Shown: positions 10,708 to 22,277 of the stretch, one piece after another
How positions within the stretch are numbered: the first letter of the stretch is position 1
Layout: the number at the start of each line of letters is the position of its first letter
NCBI GenBank assembly: GCA_029834535.1
Contig: JAQMWT010000050.1
Span: 93,501 to 157,500 of the forward strand
Length of the DNA: 64,000 nt
Direction: 5' to 3'
Source: Chrysophaeum taylorii
Lineage: Eukaryota > Sar > Pelagophyceae > Pelagomonadales > Pelagomonadaceae
The notes under the pieces: model-generated
Seen by the model: the letters and a program-made list of their open reading frames with translations, nothing else
The model's database searches: none
Told to the model about the DNA's origin: nothing
Translations under genes and position numbers: made by a program

Positions 10708-11462
10708 TCTCCTGCCAAGTTGCGTTGTTCGCCACTTCCGCAGCCAAAACATTCCGGCTCATCTAATCATTACTTTCTGGCAACGAGCCGCTGGCGACTT
10801 TCTCTGCCGGAGCTCCGGCCCCCGCGCATATATTATTACTACGGTATGCAACTCCCATGCCCCAAGAGCCAGGATACACGAGCGCAGGGAAGAAGGACGC
10901 AGCAAAAATACAAATAACCATGCTTGCGCCACCACACCTCTCCTTGCCACGCGCAGTCCTTCCGGCAAAAAAAAAAAAGAAGGGCCTTCAAAAGACCAAG
11001 GTGGTGGTTGGTGGTGGTTGATAGTATATTGGCGGAGGCAGTAAAGGTAAGGGGTTGTTGCTGCGCCGCCATCAAGTGTGTGGGATATCATCAAAATGCA
11101 GAGGAGGAGAATCTCGGAGGTGTGTGAGTGATCGATCCTAAGCGAAGTGGGCATTAGTGTTCATCCACATTCATTGAACGGCGAAAAGCGCCCGATGGAT
11201 GACGTGGCGGTGGAAGGCAACAAGGTTGAATCGGGGGTAAAAGTAAGTAACTAACGGGTCTAAAATTCGATCATTCGGGGCAAAGAAGAATGAATCTCAG
11301 GAGGGCGTCGGAAAGGTTGAAGTTTCCACGTGGTTACTCTTAGCGGAATGTGGGGAATGTCAGGTCGCCACGGCAGCACATCAAGGATCGCGAGAATTCG
11401 CGTACGCTTTCTCTGTCCCCGTTTCTTGACCTATTCTTGACACCCCGCGATCAAGAGTCAAT
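10708..11462. other. Intergenic
   Basis: No gene seen. It has a purine-rich stretch with an A-tract at about 10966-10982 and GGTGGTTGGTGGTGG at about 11003-11020, then A/G-rich sequence before the next start. Confidence 0.6.
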
Positions 11463-11951
11463 ATGTCCAAGCCATATCACCACGCGCTCGACATTACCGG
11501 GACCTACAATCACCACGCGCTGTTGTTCGACAAATGGCTCGGGAGGCGGACCAACAAAACTCCGCGGTGTGCTTGGGCTGAGACGAGAAATGGCAAGTTC
11601 GCATGGCAGCCGCAGCAAAGCGTTGACTCGGAGCTGTACGCGTGGCAGTTGAGCATGCTGCAACGGGCGCGAAGTTACTGGCCCCGGAGCAAGTGCATGT
11701 TGTGCCAGAAGAGGAAGTGTTCGCGGCGGTGTGAGTTGAACGAGGACGCGAGTCCGAGGTACAGTCCTAGATGCGAGAAAGTTGTCTCGGCGAGCGAAGA
11801 GAAGGTGCCTCCCAAGTCGGGCGCGATCACTCCCACGAGCTCATGCAGTGGAGATTGTACGCCGCTCATCCTGGGCCACATTCCGGCGGGAGACAAGCTT
11901 TTGTTGTGGGGCTTGCACGCGCACGACCACTGGGCTTGCGACAGCGACTGA
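11463..11951 (+). CDS. Unknown 162-aa protein, Cys/Trp/Lys-rich
   Basis: ATG 11463 to TGA 11951. The N-terminal part has aromatic and charged residues (FDKWLGRR, FAWQPQQ, LYAWQLSMLQRA). A Cys-rich basic stretch (CMLCQKRKCSRRCEL) follows and might bind metal or nucleic acid. The C-terminus carries GLHAHDHWACDSD. I recognise no family. The open frame is moderately long with sensible composition, but a chance ORF cannot be excluded. Confidence 0.4.
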   Translation: MSKPYHHALDITGTYNHHALLFDKWLGRRTNKTPRCAWAETRNGKFAWQPQQSVDSELYAWQLSMLQRARSYWPRSKCMLCQKRKCSRRCELNEDASPRYSPRCEKVVSASEEKVPPKSGAITPTSSCSGDCTPLILGHIPAGDKLLLWGLHAHDHWACDSD

Positions 11952-12324
11952 CAAATCGGGGTGATTTGATTTTTGCTTGCTTTTTTTCTTCCCACTCTCT
12001 TCCTGCCGGTTTCGGAGGAGGAGGAGTGCTTGTTTGTGCTCGCTCGCTCCGGCAGCAGCTGGTGTGCCATGATGTTTGTCGCGGTGGATCCCCCCTTTTA
12101 TTGTTTACGAGACGACGACGACGATACGAGGCGGAGTCACCACCACCACCACCACCACCACACTCCATGTGCGTACATAGTCCCACGCCCCTGAGACAGA
12201 CAGACAGACAGACAGACAGAGAACGTTCGGAAATCAAAGAGAAAACGCGCCCCGTATATCATTCAGCCGTGATCGAGGTAATGTTCGTTCCGAGAGAAAC
12301 ATATGGCTCCCCTCCCTCACGTTG
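11952..12324. other. Intergenic with CAC and ACAG microsatellites
   Basis: Contains (CAC)n at about 12138-12162 and (ACAG)n at about 12195-12221. It is the shared 3' region between the convergent 162-aa gene and eIF2D. No gene seen. Confidence 0.6.
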
Positions 12325-13986
12325 TTAGACATTGGCCTTTCGGTCTTGTTTTGTGAGGAGGCCCTTGGGGGCGGAGACTTGGACGTCGGTGACGGCGTGG
12401 TTTACGCGAAGGGTGGTCGCGATTTGGTCGGCGTACTTGCCTTGGACCATGATGGACCAGAATTGCTTGCCAGTGCGGTTGTCCTCGGTGCCTTTCCGCG
12501 GGGCGACGGAGGCAGACGCCGCGAAGCGAGACCGGAAGGTAGCCGCGATCGCGCGCAGATCCTTCTCGGAGAAACCCCAGGAATCAAGACCGTCGACGAA
12601 GGTGCAGTTGTTGTTCCGTACCCTCCTCACCGAGACGGTGACCCTGTGACCGCGCTTGGTGGCCTTCTTCGTCGTAGTATCTTCCGGGACAGTAGTAAGA
12701 TCGAGGGGTTCGAAGTCCGGGGCTCGCGACCAGTCGACGTCGACGATTTCGGTCACGCCAGGACTCAATTCCCTCGTCACGAGCGCATCACTCACTTCAT
12801 CGACAAACCTCGCTGCCTTCTTCCATCGCGTGTCTTTCACGTTTATGGTGCCGAGCTTGGCGGTTGCTGCAAAGATCTCGTTGAGGCGCGCGGATTTCTT
12901 TTTGCCACGAAAAGCGCCAGAAAGCACCGTGAAGAACGCGTCGCGGAAGCGAACGTCGACATCCTCTGGGGGTGATGGTTCCTCCGAGGACCGAGGTTCC
13001 TCCAGTGGCGGCGGCGCTTCGGGTGGCAGCGTCGTTTCGGCGGCGTCGTCATCATCATCATCATCATCATCGTCATCATCATCGAGGAGCGCGTCGGCCA
13101 AGCGAGCGTCCGCGACGGCGAGGTCCGCTCTGGTCGCGTCTTCGCGATCCAGCTTCGCGCGCTGATCCTCGTTGAGTGGTGGTGGTCTCTCCTTGAGGTC
13201 GTCGATGGCGCGGAGCGTTTTTTCGAGACGACGCTTGTCTTTGCGAAGCCCCTCGAGGGCCCGCGCGGCGGCGACCGCTTCCTCGGCCCGGAAGCGATCG
13301 GATTCGAGAACTACGCGGTCTCTGGTACGTCGTAAGAGACCATCGAGCGACGGAAGATCGCCGGCCGGCATCGTGTCGCCATTCCGGGAAATGACCTCGA
13401 CGGCGACCCCGCGCAATCCCTCCTCGACCATGGCGTCGTCAGATTTAGCAAACTTGCCGAGTGCGAAGGGCATCCATTCGGTCGTCTCGACGAGCGCGAC
13501 GAGCTCGCCCTTGGCGAAGGGGCCGCCGCAGAGGTCTCGTGCCCAGGAGGGCGGGGCGGGCTCGGGGATGGCCGCCGCCCCGAGGATCCCGGGGGCGAAG
13601 AGCTCGGCACCGCGGACGATCGCGGCCCGAGCCTGATCGCCGACTACGAGTTGTCGCACGAGCCACGGGCACGCCCGCAGCGCGCAGAGCGTCGGGACGA
13701 GTTCGCCGTTCCGGCTCACGAACAAAGGCGCCTCGCCGTCAAAGAAGACGGTTTCGTGCCTTCCCCTCGCAACGCGGTCGGGGCTCACCTCGACACACGC
13801 GGGCGAGAAGGCGCGTTCCACTTCCTGGCGAAACTTGCGCTTCTCCGAGTCTTTCAGCAGCTTTTTGGGGGGCTGCTTCTCCGACAGTCGTCCGTCGAAG
13901 CAGCACGGCCGGCGACGGGACGCCTCGGCGCGCTGCAGACATCGGACGACGTCCTCTGAAAGCCATCGCCTCCGACCGTCCACCAT
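12325..13986 (-). CDS. EIF2D: Eukaryotic translation initiation factor 2D (ligatin)
   Basis: 553 aa from ATG at 13986. The N-terminal DSEKRKFRQEVERAFSP matches the MCT-1-like start of eIF2D and is followed by a PUA domain (FFDGEAPLFV, PTLCALRACPWL, LFAPGI). A coiled, charged middle has a run of 13 Asp coded by a (GAT)n repeat. An SWIB/winged-helix-like region follows, and the C-terminal SUI1 domain (VSVRRVRNNNCTFVDGLDSW...WSIMVQGKYADQI). eIF2D delivers initiator tRNA to the 40S P site independently of GTP and recycles 40S subunits. The first ~45 residues are not conserved, so the true start or a small 5' intron is uncertain. Divergent from the STPGP gene. Confidence 0.85.
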   Translation of the reverse strand: MVDGRRRWLSEDVVRCLQRAEASRRRPCCFDGRLSEKQPPKKLLKDSEKRKFRQEVERAFSPACVEVSPDRVARGRHETVFFDGEAPLFVSRNGELVPTLCALRACPWLVRQLVVGDQARAAIVRGAELFAPGILGAAAIPEPAPPSWARDLCGGPFAKGELVALVETTEWMPFALGKFAKSDDAMVEEGLRGVAVEVISRNGDTMPAGDLPSLDGLLRRTRDRVVLESDRFRAEEAVAAARALEGLRKDKRRLEKTLRAIDDLKERPPPLNEDQRAKLDREDATRADLAVADARLADALLDDDDDDDDDDDDDAAETTLPPEAPPPLEEPRSSEEPSPPEDVDVRFRDAFFTVLSGAFRGKKKSARLNEIFAATAKLGTINVKDTRWKKAARFVDEVSDALVTRELSPGVTEIVDVDWSRAPDFEPLDLTTVPEDTTTKKATKRGHRVTVSVRRVRNNNCTFVDGLDSWGFSEKDLRAIAATFRSRFAASASVAPRKGTEDNRTGKQFWSIMVQGKYADQIATTLRVNHAVTDVQVSAPKGLLTKQDRKANV

Positions 13987-14018
13987 TACCCTCTTTGTAT
14001 CTTCGTGGATATAGTTCG
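13987..14018. promoter_or_regulatory. 32-bp divergent start-to-start gap
   Basis: The eIF2D and STPGP start codons are only 32 bp apart on opposite strands, a second extremely compact bidirectional promoter in this window. It contains ATATAG but no clear TATA box for both sides. Confidence 0.45.
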
Positions 14019-14855
14019 ATGACACCCGACTTTGGGCCCTGCGACCCGCTGCGGCCCCACGACCCCCGGCCGCGACGACGCGTCGTGACGCCGGGGCCGG
14101 GGGCCTACGATTCGCCCATCGTCAAATTCAAGAAACTCGGGGCCGCCACCTTTGGGGAGAGCCTGAGATTTGGAGGCAAGGCAAAATCAACGACTGGGGC
14201 GACTTTCAGATACGCTGCCGTCGGGACTCAAGTCTCCTCGAGGAACTCGACAGCTCCAAGGGCTACGTTTGCGAGAGCGAACCGTATCTCCCGAGATCGT
14301 CGGACGCCGGGCCCCGGCGACTATTTTTCTTCTTCGACCGCTCGCGTCGTCGACACCCCCTCGTACTCCTTTTCGGGGGGGGCGGACGAGCGGTTTGTGG
14401 GCACCACCCACGTCTCCCCGGGTCCAAGTTACTACGACGTCTCGCCTTCACACCGCGTTGCCGCGCCTCTTATGGGCACCTCGGCCCGTTTTATGACGCC
14501 GAACTCGTTTTGTCGGCTCCACCGCGCGCGTCCGGGCCCCGGGGCCTACCGCAGCGTCTCCTCCTTTGGGAAACAGGTTGCCTCCGTCAACCGCACCTCC
14601 ATTTCCTGCGCCTTTGGCTCCGACGCGCGCTACAAGGTCGCATCCACGACCTCCCCAGGCCCGGGCGACTACGGCGCGCGCACCTACTTTGGCAGACAGC
14701 CACACTCCCGCGTGCGCACGGCCCCGCAATTTCGATTTGGCACCTCCAAACGTGCGTCTCCTCTCACCTTCGAGATGAGTCTCGAGTCTGTTCCCCCCGC
14801 AGGCCTCGCCGGAAATTCATATTCTTCTTCTTCTGCTTCGAGCCGGCGTTGCTAA
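14019..14855 (+). CDS. STPGP (SHIPPO/ODF3-like) repeat protein
   Basis: 278 aa from ATG 14019. Repeated Pro-Gly-Pro motifs define the family: TPGPGAYD, TPGPGDYF, SPGPSYYD, RPGPGAYR, SPGPGDYG, each followed by a Phe-Gly strand such as FGKQ or FGRQ. STPGP proteins are microtubule inner or sperm/flagellar proteins, so an axonemal role is likely and the organism probably has a flagellated stage. A 51-nt GT..AG intron candidate with a C-rich acceptor lies at 14752..14802. Removing it keeps frame, so either form is possible. Ends in a Ser-rich tail. Confidence 0.8.
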   Translation: MTPDFGPCDPLRPHDPRPRRRVVTPGPGAYDSPIVKFKKLGAATFGESLRFGGKAKSTTGATFRYAAVGTQVSSRNSTAPRATFARANRISRDRRTPGPGDYFSSSTARVVDTPSYSFSGGADERFVGTTHVSPGPSYYDVSPSHRVAAPLMGTSARFMTPNSFCRLHRARPGPGAYRSVSSFGKQVASVNRTSISCAFGSDARYKVASTTSPGPGDYGARTYFGRQPHSRVRTAPQFRFGTSKRASPLTFEMSLESVPPAGLAGNSYSSSSASSRRC

Positions 14856-14919
14856 CACCTTTTGACCCCCCTCCCCCTATTCTCATTACTTCTGGCGGAC
14901 TACTACTACGATGTCTGTC

Positions 14920-15058
14920 TTTAAATGTCGACTGCTAAGAGGGGGGGGTGTGTGTGGGGAGCATGAAGGATGCGGGTGGGTTTGTGGGGTAGGAGGGATG
15001 TGCCTGACGGGCGGAGATAAGTACGCGGGACCTAGTCGGGGTCATCGCCGAGGCGTGG
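14920..15058 (-). mobile_element. 5'-truncated LINE copy in front of ROK kinase
   Basis: About 139 bp matching the 3' end of the LINE at 16266-18931: shared GTCGACTGCTAAGAGGGG, CATGAAGGATG, TAGGAGGGATGTGCCTGACG and GGTCATCGCCGAG. On the minus strand it ends TTTAAA. It is flanked by near-perfect 10-bp direct repeats GATGTCTG(T/C)C at 14910-14919 and 15060-15069, interpreted as a target-site duplication. The right copy contains the ATG of the ROK gene. Confidence 0.75.
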
Positions 15059-15060
15059 GG

Positions 15061-16041
15061 ATGTCTGCCTCCTCCTACTACTACTACCTAGGGCTCGACC
15101 TCGGTGCGACGAACGCCAAGGCGGCCGTCGTTGGCGGGAGCGGCGATGTGGTCGGGTTCACGCAGCTCGCGTTGAACGATGAGGTGTGCACGTCGTCGAC
15201 GCTGGCACCAGAGACGGTCGTGGCGCGGTTGGTCGAGTGCGCCGACCTCGCACTCGCGACGGCCTACGTCGAGTGGACCGAGGTGCACGGCGTCGGCGTC
15301 GGAACCCCGGGAGCAGTCGAGGACGGGGTGGTTATCGCGGCGGCGAACCTGTTCGCGGGTCACTCGCGCGTGCCCTTGCGAAAGTTGCTGGCCGAGGCGA
15401 TCGCCGCCAAGCGCGGCGGCGACTCTGTGTCGATTTGCCTGGTCAACGACGCCGACGCGGCCCTCCTCGCCGAGCTTTGGATCGGCGCGGCGCGCAGCCG
15501 AGGAAACGTGGCCATGCTGACGCTCGGCTCTGGGATCGGCTGCGCGGCCGCTTTGGAGGGCCGCGTCCTCCGCGGTGCTCTGGAAGGCGGCCACATGATC
15601 GTCAACAGCGCCGAAAACGCGCGTTCGTGTACTTGCGGTAGCAGGGGCTGCCTCGAGGCCTACGCGTCGGCCAACTCGATCGTCCGAATGTACGAGGAGG
15701 CCGGTGGTCCCAGCCGAACGTGCGAGGCTATTTTTGAACTCGCTCGAGACGGCCGAGACAAACGCGCTAGTCAGGTCGTCGACGTCGCGATGCGTCACGT
15801 CGCTCTCGGCGCGATCAACCTTATCCGCATTCTCGATCCCGCCCTCGTCGTCCTCGCCGGGGGCGTCGTTGCCGGCGGAACCGTCTTTCTTTCGAGGCTG
15901 AGAGATACCATGGATTCCCTCGACTGGACCTGCCTCCCCCGCCGCTCCGACCGCGTCGTCCTCGCCGCCGCCGGCCTTGTCACCGGCTGCGTCGGCGCCG
16001 CTAAAGCGGCCCTCGACCACACCACTCCTCCTGTGCGATGA
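15061..16041 (+). CDS. ROK-family sugar kinase
   Basis: 326 aa from ATG 15061. The N-terminal phosphate motif is LGLDLGATNAKAAVV. Next come GVGVGTPGAVEDG, the catalytic-region LVNDADAALLAELWIGAA, GSGIGCAAALEGRVLRGA, EGGHMIV and the ROK zinc-binding signature CTCGSRGCLE, then LVVLAGGVVAGG. ROK kinases phosphorylate glucose, mannose, N-acetylmannosamine or related sugars; the substrate cannot be read. The family is mainly bacterial, so ancient transfer is possible. The frame is also open upstream to a second ATG at 14911 through 50 LINE-derived codons, giving an alternative start. Stop is TGA. Confidence 0.88.
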   Translation: MSASSYYYYLGLDLGATNAKAAVVGGSGDVVGFTQLALNDEVCTSSTLAPETVVARLVECADLALATAYVEWTEVHGVGVGTPGAVEDGVVIAAANLFAGHSRVPLRKLLAEAIAAKRGGDSVSICLVNDADAALLAELWIGAARSRGNVAMLTLGSGIGCAAALEGRVLRGALEGGHMIVNSAENARSCTCGSRGCLEAYASANSIVRMYEEAGGPSRTCEAIFELARDGRDKRASQVVDVAMRHVALGAINLIRILDPALVVLAGGVVAGGTVFLSRLRDTMDSLDWTCLPRRSDRVVLAAAGLVTGCVGAAKAALDHTTPPVR

Positions 16042-16099
16042 CTACCAATTGTTTGTTTTATTAACGCCGAGACTCGGCGCCCTTTTTCTGCGTTTTCGT

Positions 16100-18931
<2,832 letters not shown>

Positions 18932-18971
18932 CTTTAAAGGTCGACTGCTAAGAGGGGGGTGTGTGGGTGGC
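18932..18971 (-). mobile_element. Very short LINE 3'-end fragment
   Basis: About 40 bp of the LINE 3' terminus (GTCGACTGCTAAGAGGGGGG) directly abuts the 5' end of the larger LINE. The larger element appears to have inserted at the GACAGAC junction of this earlier copy. Confidence 0.6.
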
Positions 18972-19550
18972 GCACGGCGACCTCGCAGACTATTTCCACG
19001 ACCCGCGGCGGCTCTTTTAGCCAGCGCGCCATTCTCACGCCCCGTCGAAACGATGTCGTCGATGCTGACAACGCGCGCATGACCGCGGCCTTTTTTTCCC
19101 GGAGACGAGGCGTCGGAGTTCTTTTCGGCCGACTAGGTTGGGTCGGAAGACGACGCCTCGCTCTCAAGAGTCGAGTTTTGAACTCCCTGACAACCAACGG
19201 CATGCTGACTTTGATCGCGAGCTTAAAGTCTTCGCAATCTCGACCCGTTGCATGGCCACTGCAACGGTACCAGATACATGATCGATCGTGTCCTGTCACC
19301 GAGGCTCCTCCAACCTGTATCCCTCAAGCCCCACCGACGCCAAACGATCAACAAGAGCCAGAGGCAGACGCCCCGCAAGGTCGGCGTCCTCTTGCCCAAG
19401 CCTGTCTTCTGCCACGTCCAGCTCTACGTGGCTCTCTGTCGATCGGCAACCCCGAGGATATCCTCTTCTGAGTCGACGACTCCACCCTAACCCACACGTG
19501 CTGCGCAATACCGATAAGCACCCTCCCGGCGTCTACACGCGCACGGTAGG
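18972..19550 (+). pseudogene. Pif1/Helitron-type helicase C-terminus, decayed
   Basis: Fragments in several frames match the C-terminal part of Pif1-like helicases as in Helitron Rep/Hel proteins: GDLADYFHDPRRLF, (N/D)DVVDADNARM, NSLTTNGML, CNGTRYMIDRVLSPRLLQ, and the motif VI region TINKSQ..TPRKVGVLLPKPVF followed by QLYVALCR. Frameshifts and stops interrupt it, and the usual VALSR is changed to VALCR. It lacks the N-terminal ATPase motifs. The same segment is tandemly repeated at 61.7-64 kb. Confidence 0.8.
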
Positions 19551-19826
19551 TGAACTTACTGGGACCTGGTGAACTTACTGGGACCAGGTGAACATACTGG
19601 GGTTTTCAGAGTAAAGTTTTTAGAGTAAACTCAAAGGTTGGCGGCGCGTGCGGATCAAAGCAGCTTAGATTGGCGGAGGCGAGAGCGACGAGCTCGAAGG
19701 AGTGGGTGTGAGCTAGGTGAACTTACTGACCAGGTGAACTTATATGAAACTTACTGGGATTAGGTGAACTTACTGGGGTTAGAGATTGGGACTAGGTGAA
19801 CTTACTGGCCTGCACTTGTCTCGTTT
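19546..19826 (+). repeat. GTGAACTTACTGGGAC minisatellite
   Basis: Irregular copies of GTGAACTTACTGGGAC(C/T)AG surround a ~90-bp conserved block (GCGTGCGGATCAAAGCAGC, then TTAGATTGGCGGAGGCGAG). It ends GGCCTGCACTTGT. The identical arrangement, inverted, forms part of each unit at 61353-64000, so this is the downstream half of one dispersed unit. Confidence 0.85.
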
Positions 19827-19993
19827 AAAGACGGTTCTTTTTTGCCCCTTTTTTTGTCGTTGCAAGAGCAGCAAGAGAATTATTAATTATTCCCGGACAT
19901 AGACGGGGACGGATCCTGCAACGGCTCGAATATTGCAGGACTTTGAAAGATGTTGAGCCGATAGATGCCGTTCCGGTCCAAAAAACTCCAGAG

Positions 19994-21459
19994 ATGACTT
20001 CATGGATTCGCTGGCGGCGGGTGATCGAGAAAGTCGCCGACGCGTGAGCATTTCCTTGGTGCGTCGCTGACCAGAACGTCGCAGGCGACGGCAACGGCGC
20101 GGTTACACGGCGCACGAACTGGCGCAGCTCAACAGCAACCTCTTAGAACTCGAGAAAAAATGGAAGCAGTCGCTCAAGTTCAAGGTGCGGCGAATCCTGT
20201 GGATCATGGCCAACGATTCGCGCGAAGAGAAAGTGCCTTCGCTGGGGGTTCGCCACGACGCGGCGGTGACGTCGACGACGACGACGATTCAGACGTTTCC
20301 AAATATGCTAGAGAGGAATCGAGTCTTGCCCACTCTCTTAAAAACGCTCCACTACTTGAGCTCTAAAGAGACCTTGTCGCTCGGCGATGCGGTGACCTGC
20401 TTGTTCGCGGGGACCGTCATCAAGACCCTCCTCAACATCCCCGGCGGACTTTCGATCCTGCTCTCCGCGTCGCGCGAGCGCCTCGCCTTTCGCGAGATGT
20501 GCGTCTCGGCGCTCCGGTGCCGCGTACCCCTCTTCACAACTCGAATCCTCGAGCTCCTGGCAGCTCTCGTGCTGCTGCCGGAGGAATTGGAGGGCTACAG
20601 GATGGCCCGGAGCGTCCTACGCGAAGTAGACAAAATCGCCAGCTCCTGGGGCGTCCGCGTCTGCGCCCGCACCCCGCTGACGCCGACCGCGGAGGCGCGG
20701 TCGAACGCGCCGCCGCCGGCGTTTTCGGCCCTCGCGCAGCTGCTCGTCGAAAGCACGAACGAGCTGCGCGTCGCCGTGGTGGTCCTCTTCACGGCGCTTT
20801 GCAACTCGGTCCAACGAGGCCAGGGTCGCCGCGCGGCCCTCTGGCTTCAGGTGCAGATTTTCCACGCGATTCGCGTGGTGGTGCCAGCGAGCGACAAGGA
20901 AAAAAAAAAAAAAACTCGTGCGCATGCGGCGCGCCGCCGACGATCGTCTCCGTCTGCCCTGCGCCGCGTCAACACCGTCTCCACGATAACCACCGACGCG
21001 AACGACGACGAAGTCTGCGAAGTCGCCTCGGTCAACGACGCGGATTACGATGCGCGGGGCACCCTGTGCCAGCCACTCGTGGACTTGCTCGACGAGTGCG
21101 AGACGAGCTCCAGCGTAAGCTCCAAGCTGCTCAAGCACACCCTCGAGCGGTTCCTCGACGGCTGGGACGCGCGCGAGCTCAACGAGGCAGAGGACTGTGA
21201 CGCGGAGATCATTGGCTCGGTAGTGCGGGTGGAGATCTTGACGAGCCGGATCCGCCGAGCGGCCCTGCTCTTGGCGCACGCCGACGTCGACGCCGTGCTC
21301 GATGTCTTGGGCCGCGAGCTCGAGCTCGCCAGCGCGAAGCCCGTCCGCCGCGACGGCGGCGATGACGTGCCGCTCAGCCTGGATATGCATTCGACGCTGA
21401 CTGCGCTTAACCGCCTTCAATCCAAGAACGTCCGGCTTGTGCGTCGGCTTCACGAATGA
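19994..21459 (+). CDS. FH3-only partial formin paralog
   Basis: Predicted exons 19994..20043 and 20085..21459 (474 aa), with a 41-nt GT..AG intron at the same position and phase as intron 3 of the neighbouring formin. It parallels the formin from the end of its third exon (EKVADA, RRYTAHELAQLN) through the armadillo-like FH3 region (NRVLPTLLKTLHYLS, LAGTVIKTLLN, ELLAALVLLPEE, RFLDGWDARELNEAEDC). It then stops at a TGA right after LTALNRLQSKN, where the full gene continues to FH2. The frame is intact, so it may be a functional regulatory fragment, but the first ATG is a guess and a truncated pseudogene is possible. Confidence 0.6.
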
Positions 21460-22277
21460 ATGCCGTTCGTTCGACGACCACCAACCACCCGGAAGAACAT
21501 AGACTACGACGACGCTCGCTCGTTGTATCGAACGTGCAGGAGCCGGGCTGCTGCCTGCCAGAATCCAGGGCTACTACAGCTGCGGTGGATTGAAACCATG
21601 CTTGTGGACGCAGGAAAAATAATGTTAGCTTTTTCGTGCGTGTGCGTCATCAACTTGCGGGTGCCAGTCTTGCTCCCCCCGTCCTAATTCACTGCCGCGA
21701 TTTACTGACTATAGGCCAGCCCAGTGCATGGGGCGTAGGCTTATAATCCCAGCGCTGTGGCGCGTGGTATCAGAGTTGCGGGGCCGAGAGACGAGGGGCG
21801 TTGGAAGGAGCGGATTTTGGGGAGGTTTGAATTCTGTCGTCGCCGTGGGACGCTGAGACCGCGATTTGACTAACGTTAACGTTTTTCCTTCTGCGTCCCC
21901 GGCCATAACCCGTCCCGCTGCGAACGTTCCGACTTCCAACCGGGATGCTACGCCGGGAGGACGGATGCCCTCGCAAGAAAGAAGGCGCAGGTTCAGAACC
22001 TACGTTCGGCGGTTAGCATCCGGGATTCTACCAAGAGAATTCATTCATTGATTGAATTAATTAATTAATTAATTCCAGAGAAGACAGACAAATTGTTTCT
22101 TCTCAAAGTAGGATCGAGAATTATTGCAAATTATTATTAAAGTGTAGGACGATGACGCGAAGACCGGCGTATCCCGGAACGGAAACTCTTGTGCAATCCA
22201 CTTGTTCTCACCGGATATGTGTAACACTAGGTGCAGTACCGCAAGTTATTAGTTCTGCGAGGTGGAGAACCGAGAGA
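21460..22277. other. Intergenic between formin copies
   Basis: No gene is supported. It contains a dispersed repeat (21705-21980, listed separately) and a TTAATTAATTAATTAATT palindromic run near 22055-22075. The promoter of the full formin gene should lie in the last ~200 bp. Confidence 0.55.
21705..21980 (-). repeat. Dispersed ~270-bp repeat, copy 1
   Basis: Inverted match to 40668-40935 and partial match to 59060-59270. Shared blocks on the minus strand are GCGAGGGCATCCG.CCTCCCGGCGTAG, CGGAACGTTCGCAG.GGGACGG and the Cys-less region with CGCGGTCTC. The plus strand contains TGGTATCAGAG, the usual initiator-Met tRNA primer-binding sequence of LTR retroelements, so it may be a remnant of an LTR element end. 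Confidence 0.6.

Noticed and set aside
20617-21453. 278-codon minus-strand frame opposite the FH3-only gene
   Set aside because: Shadow of the coding strand in GC-rich DNA; the plus strand has clear homology to the formin.
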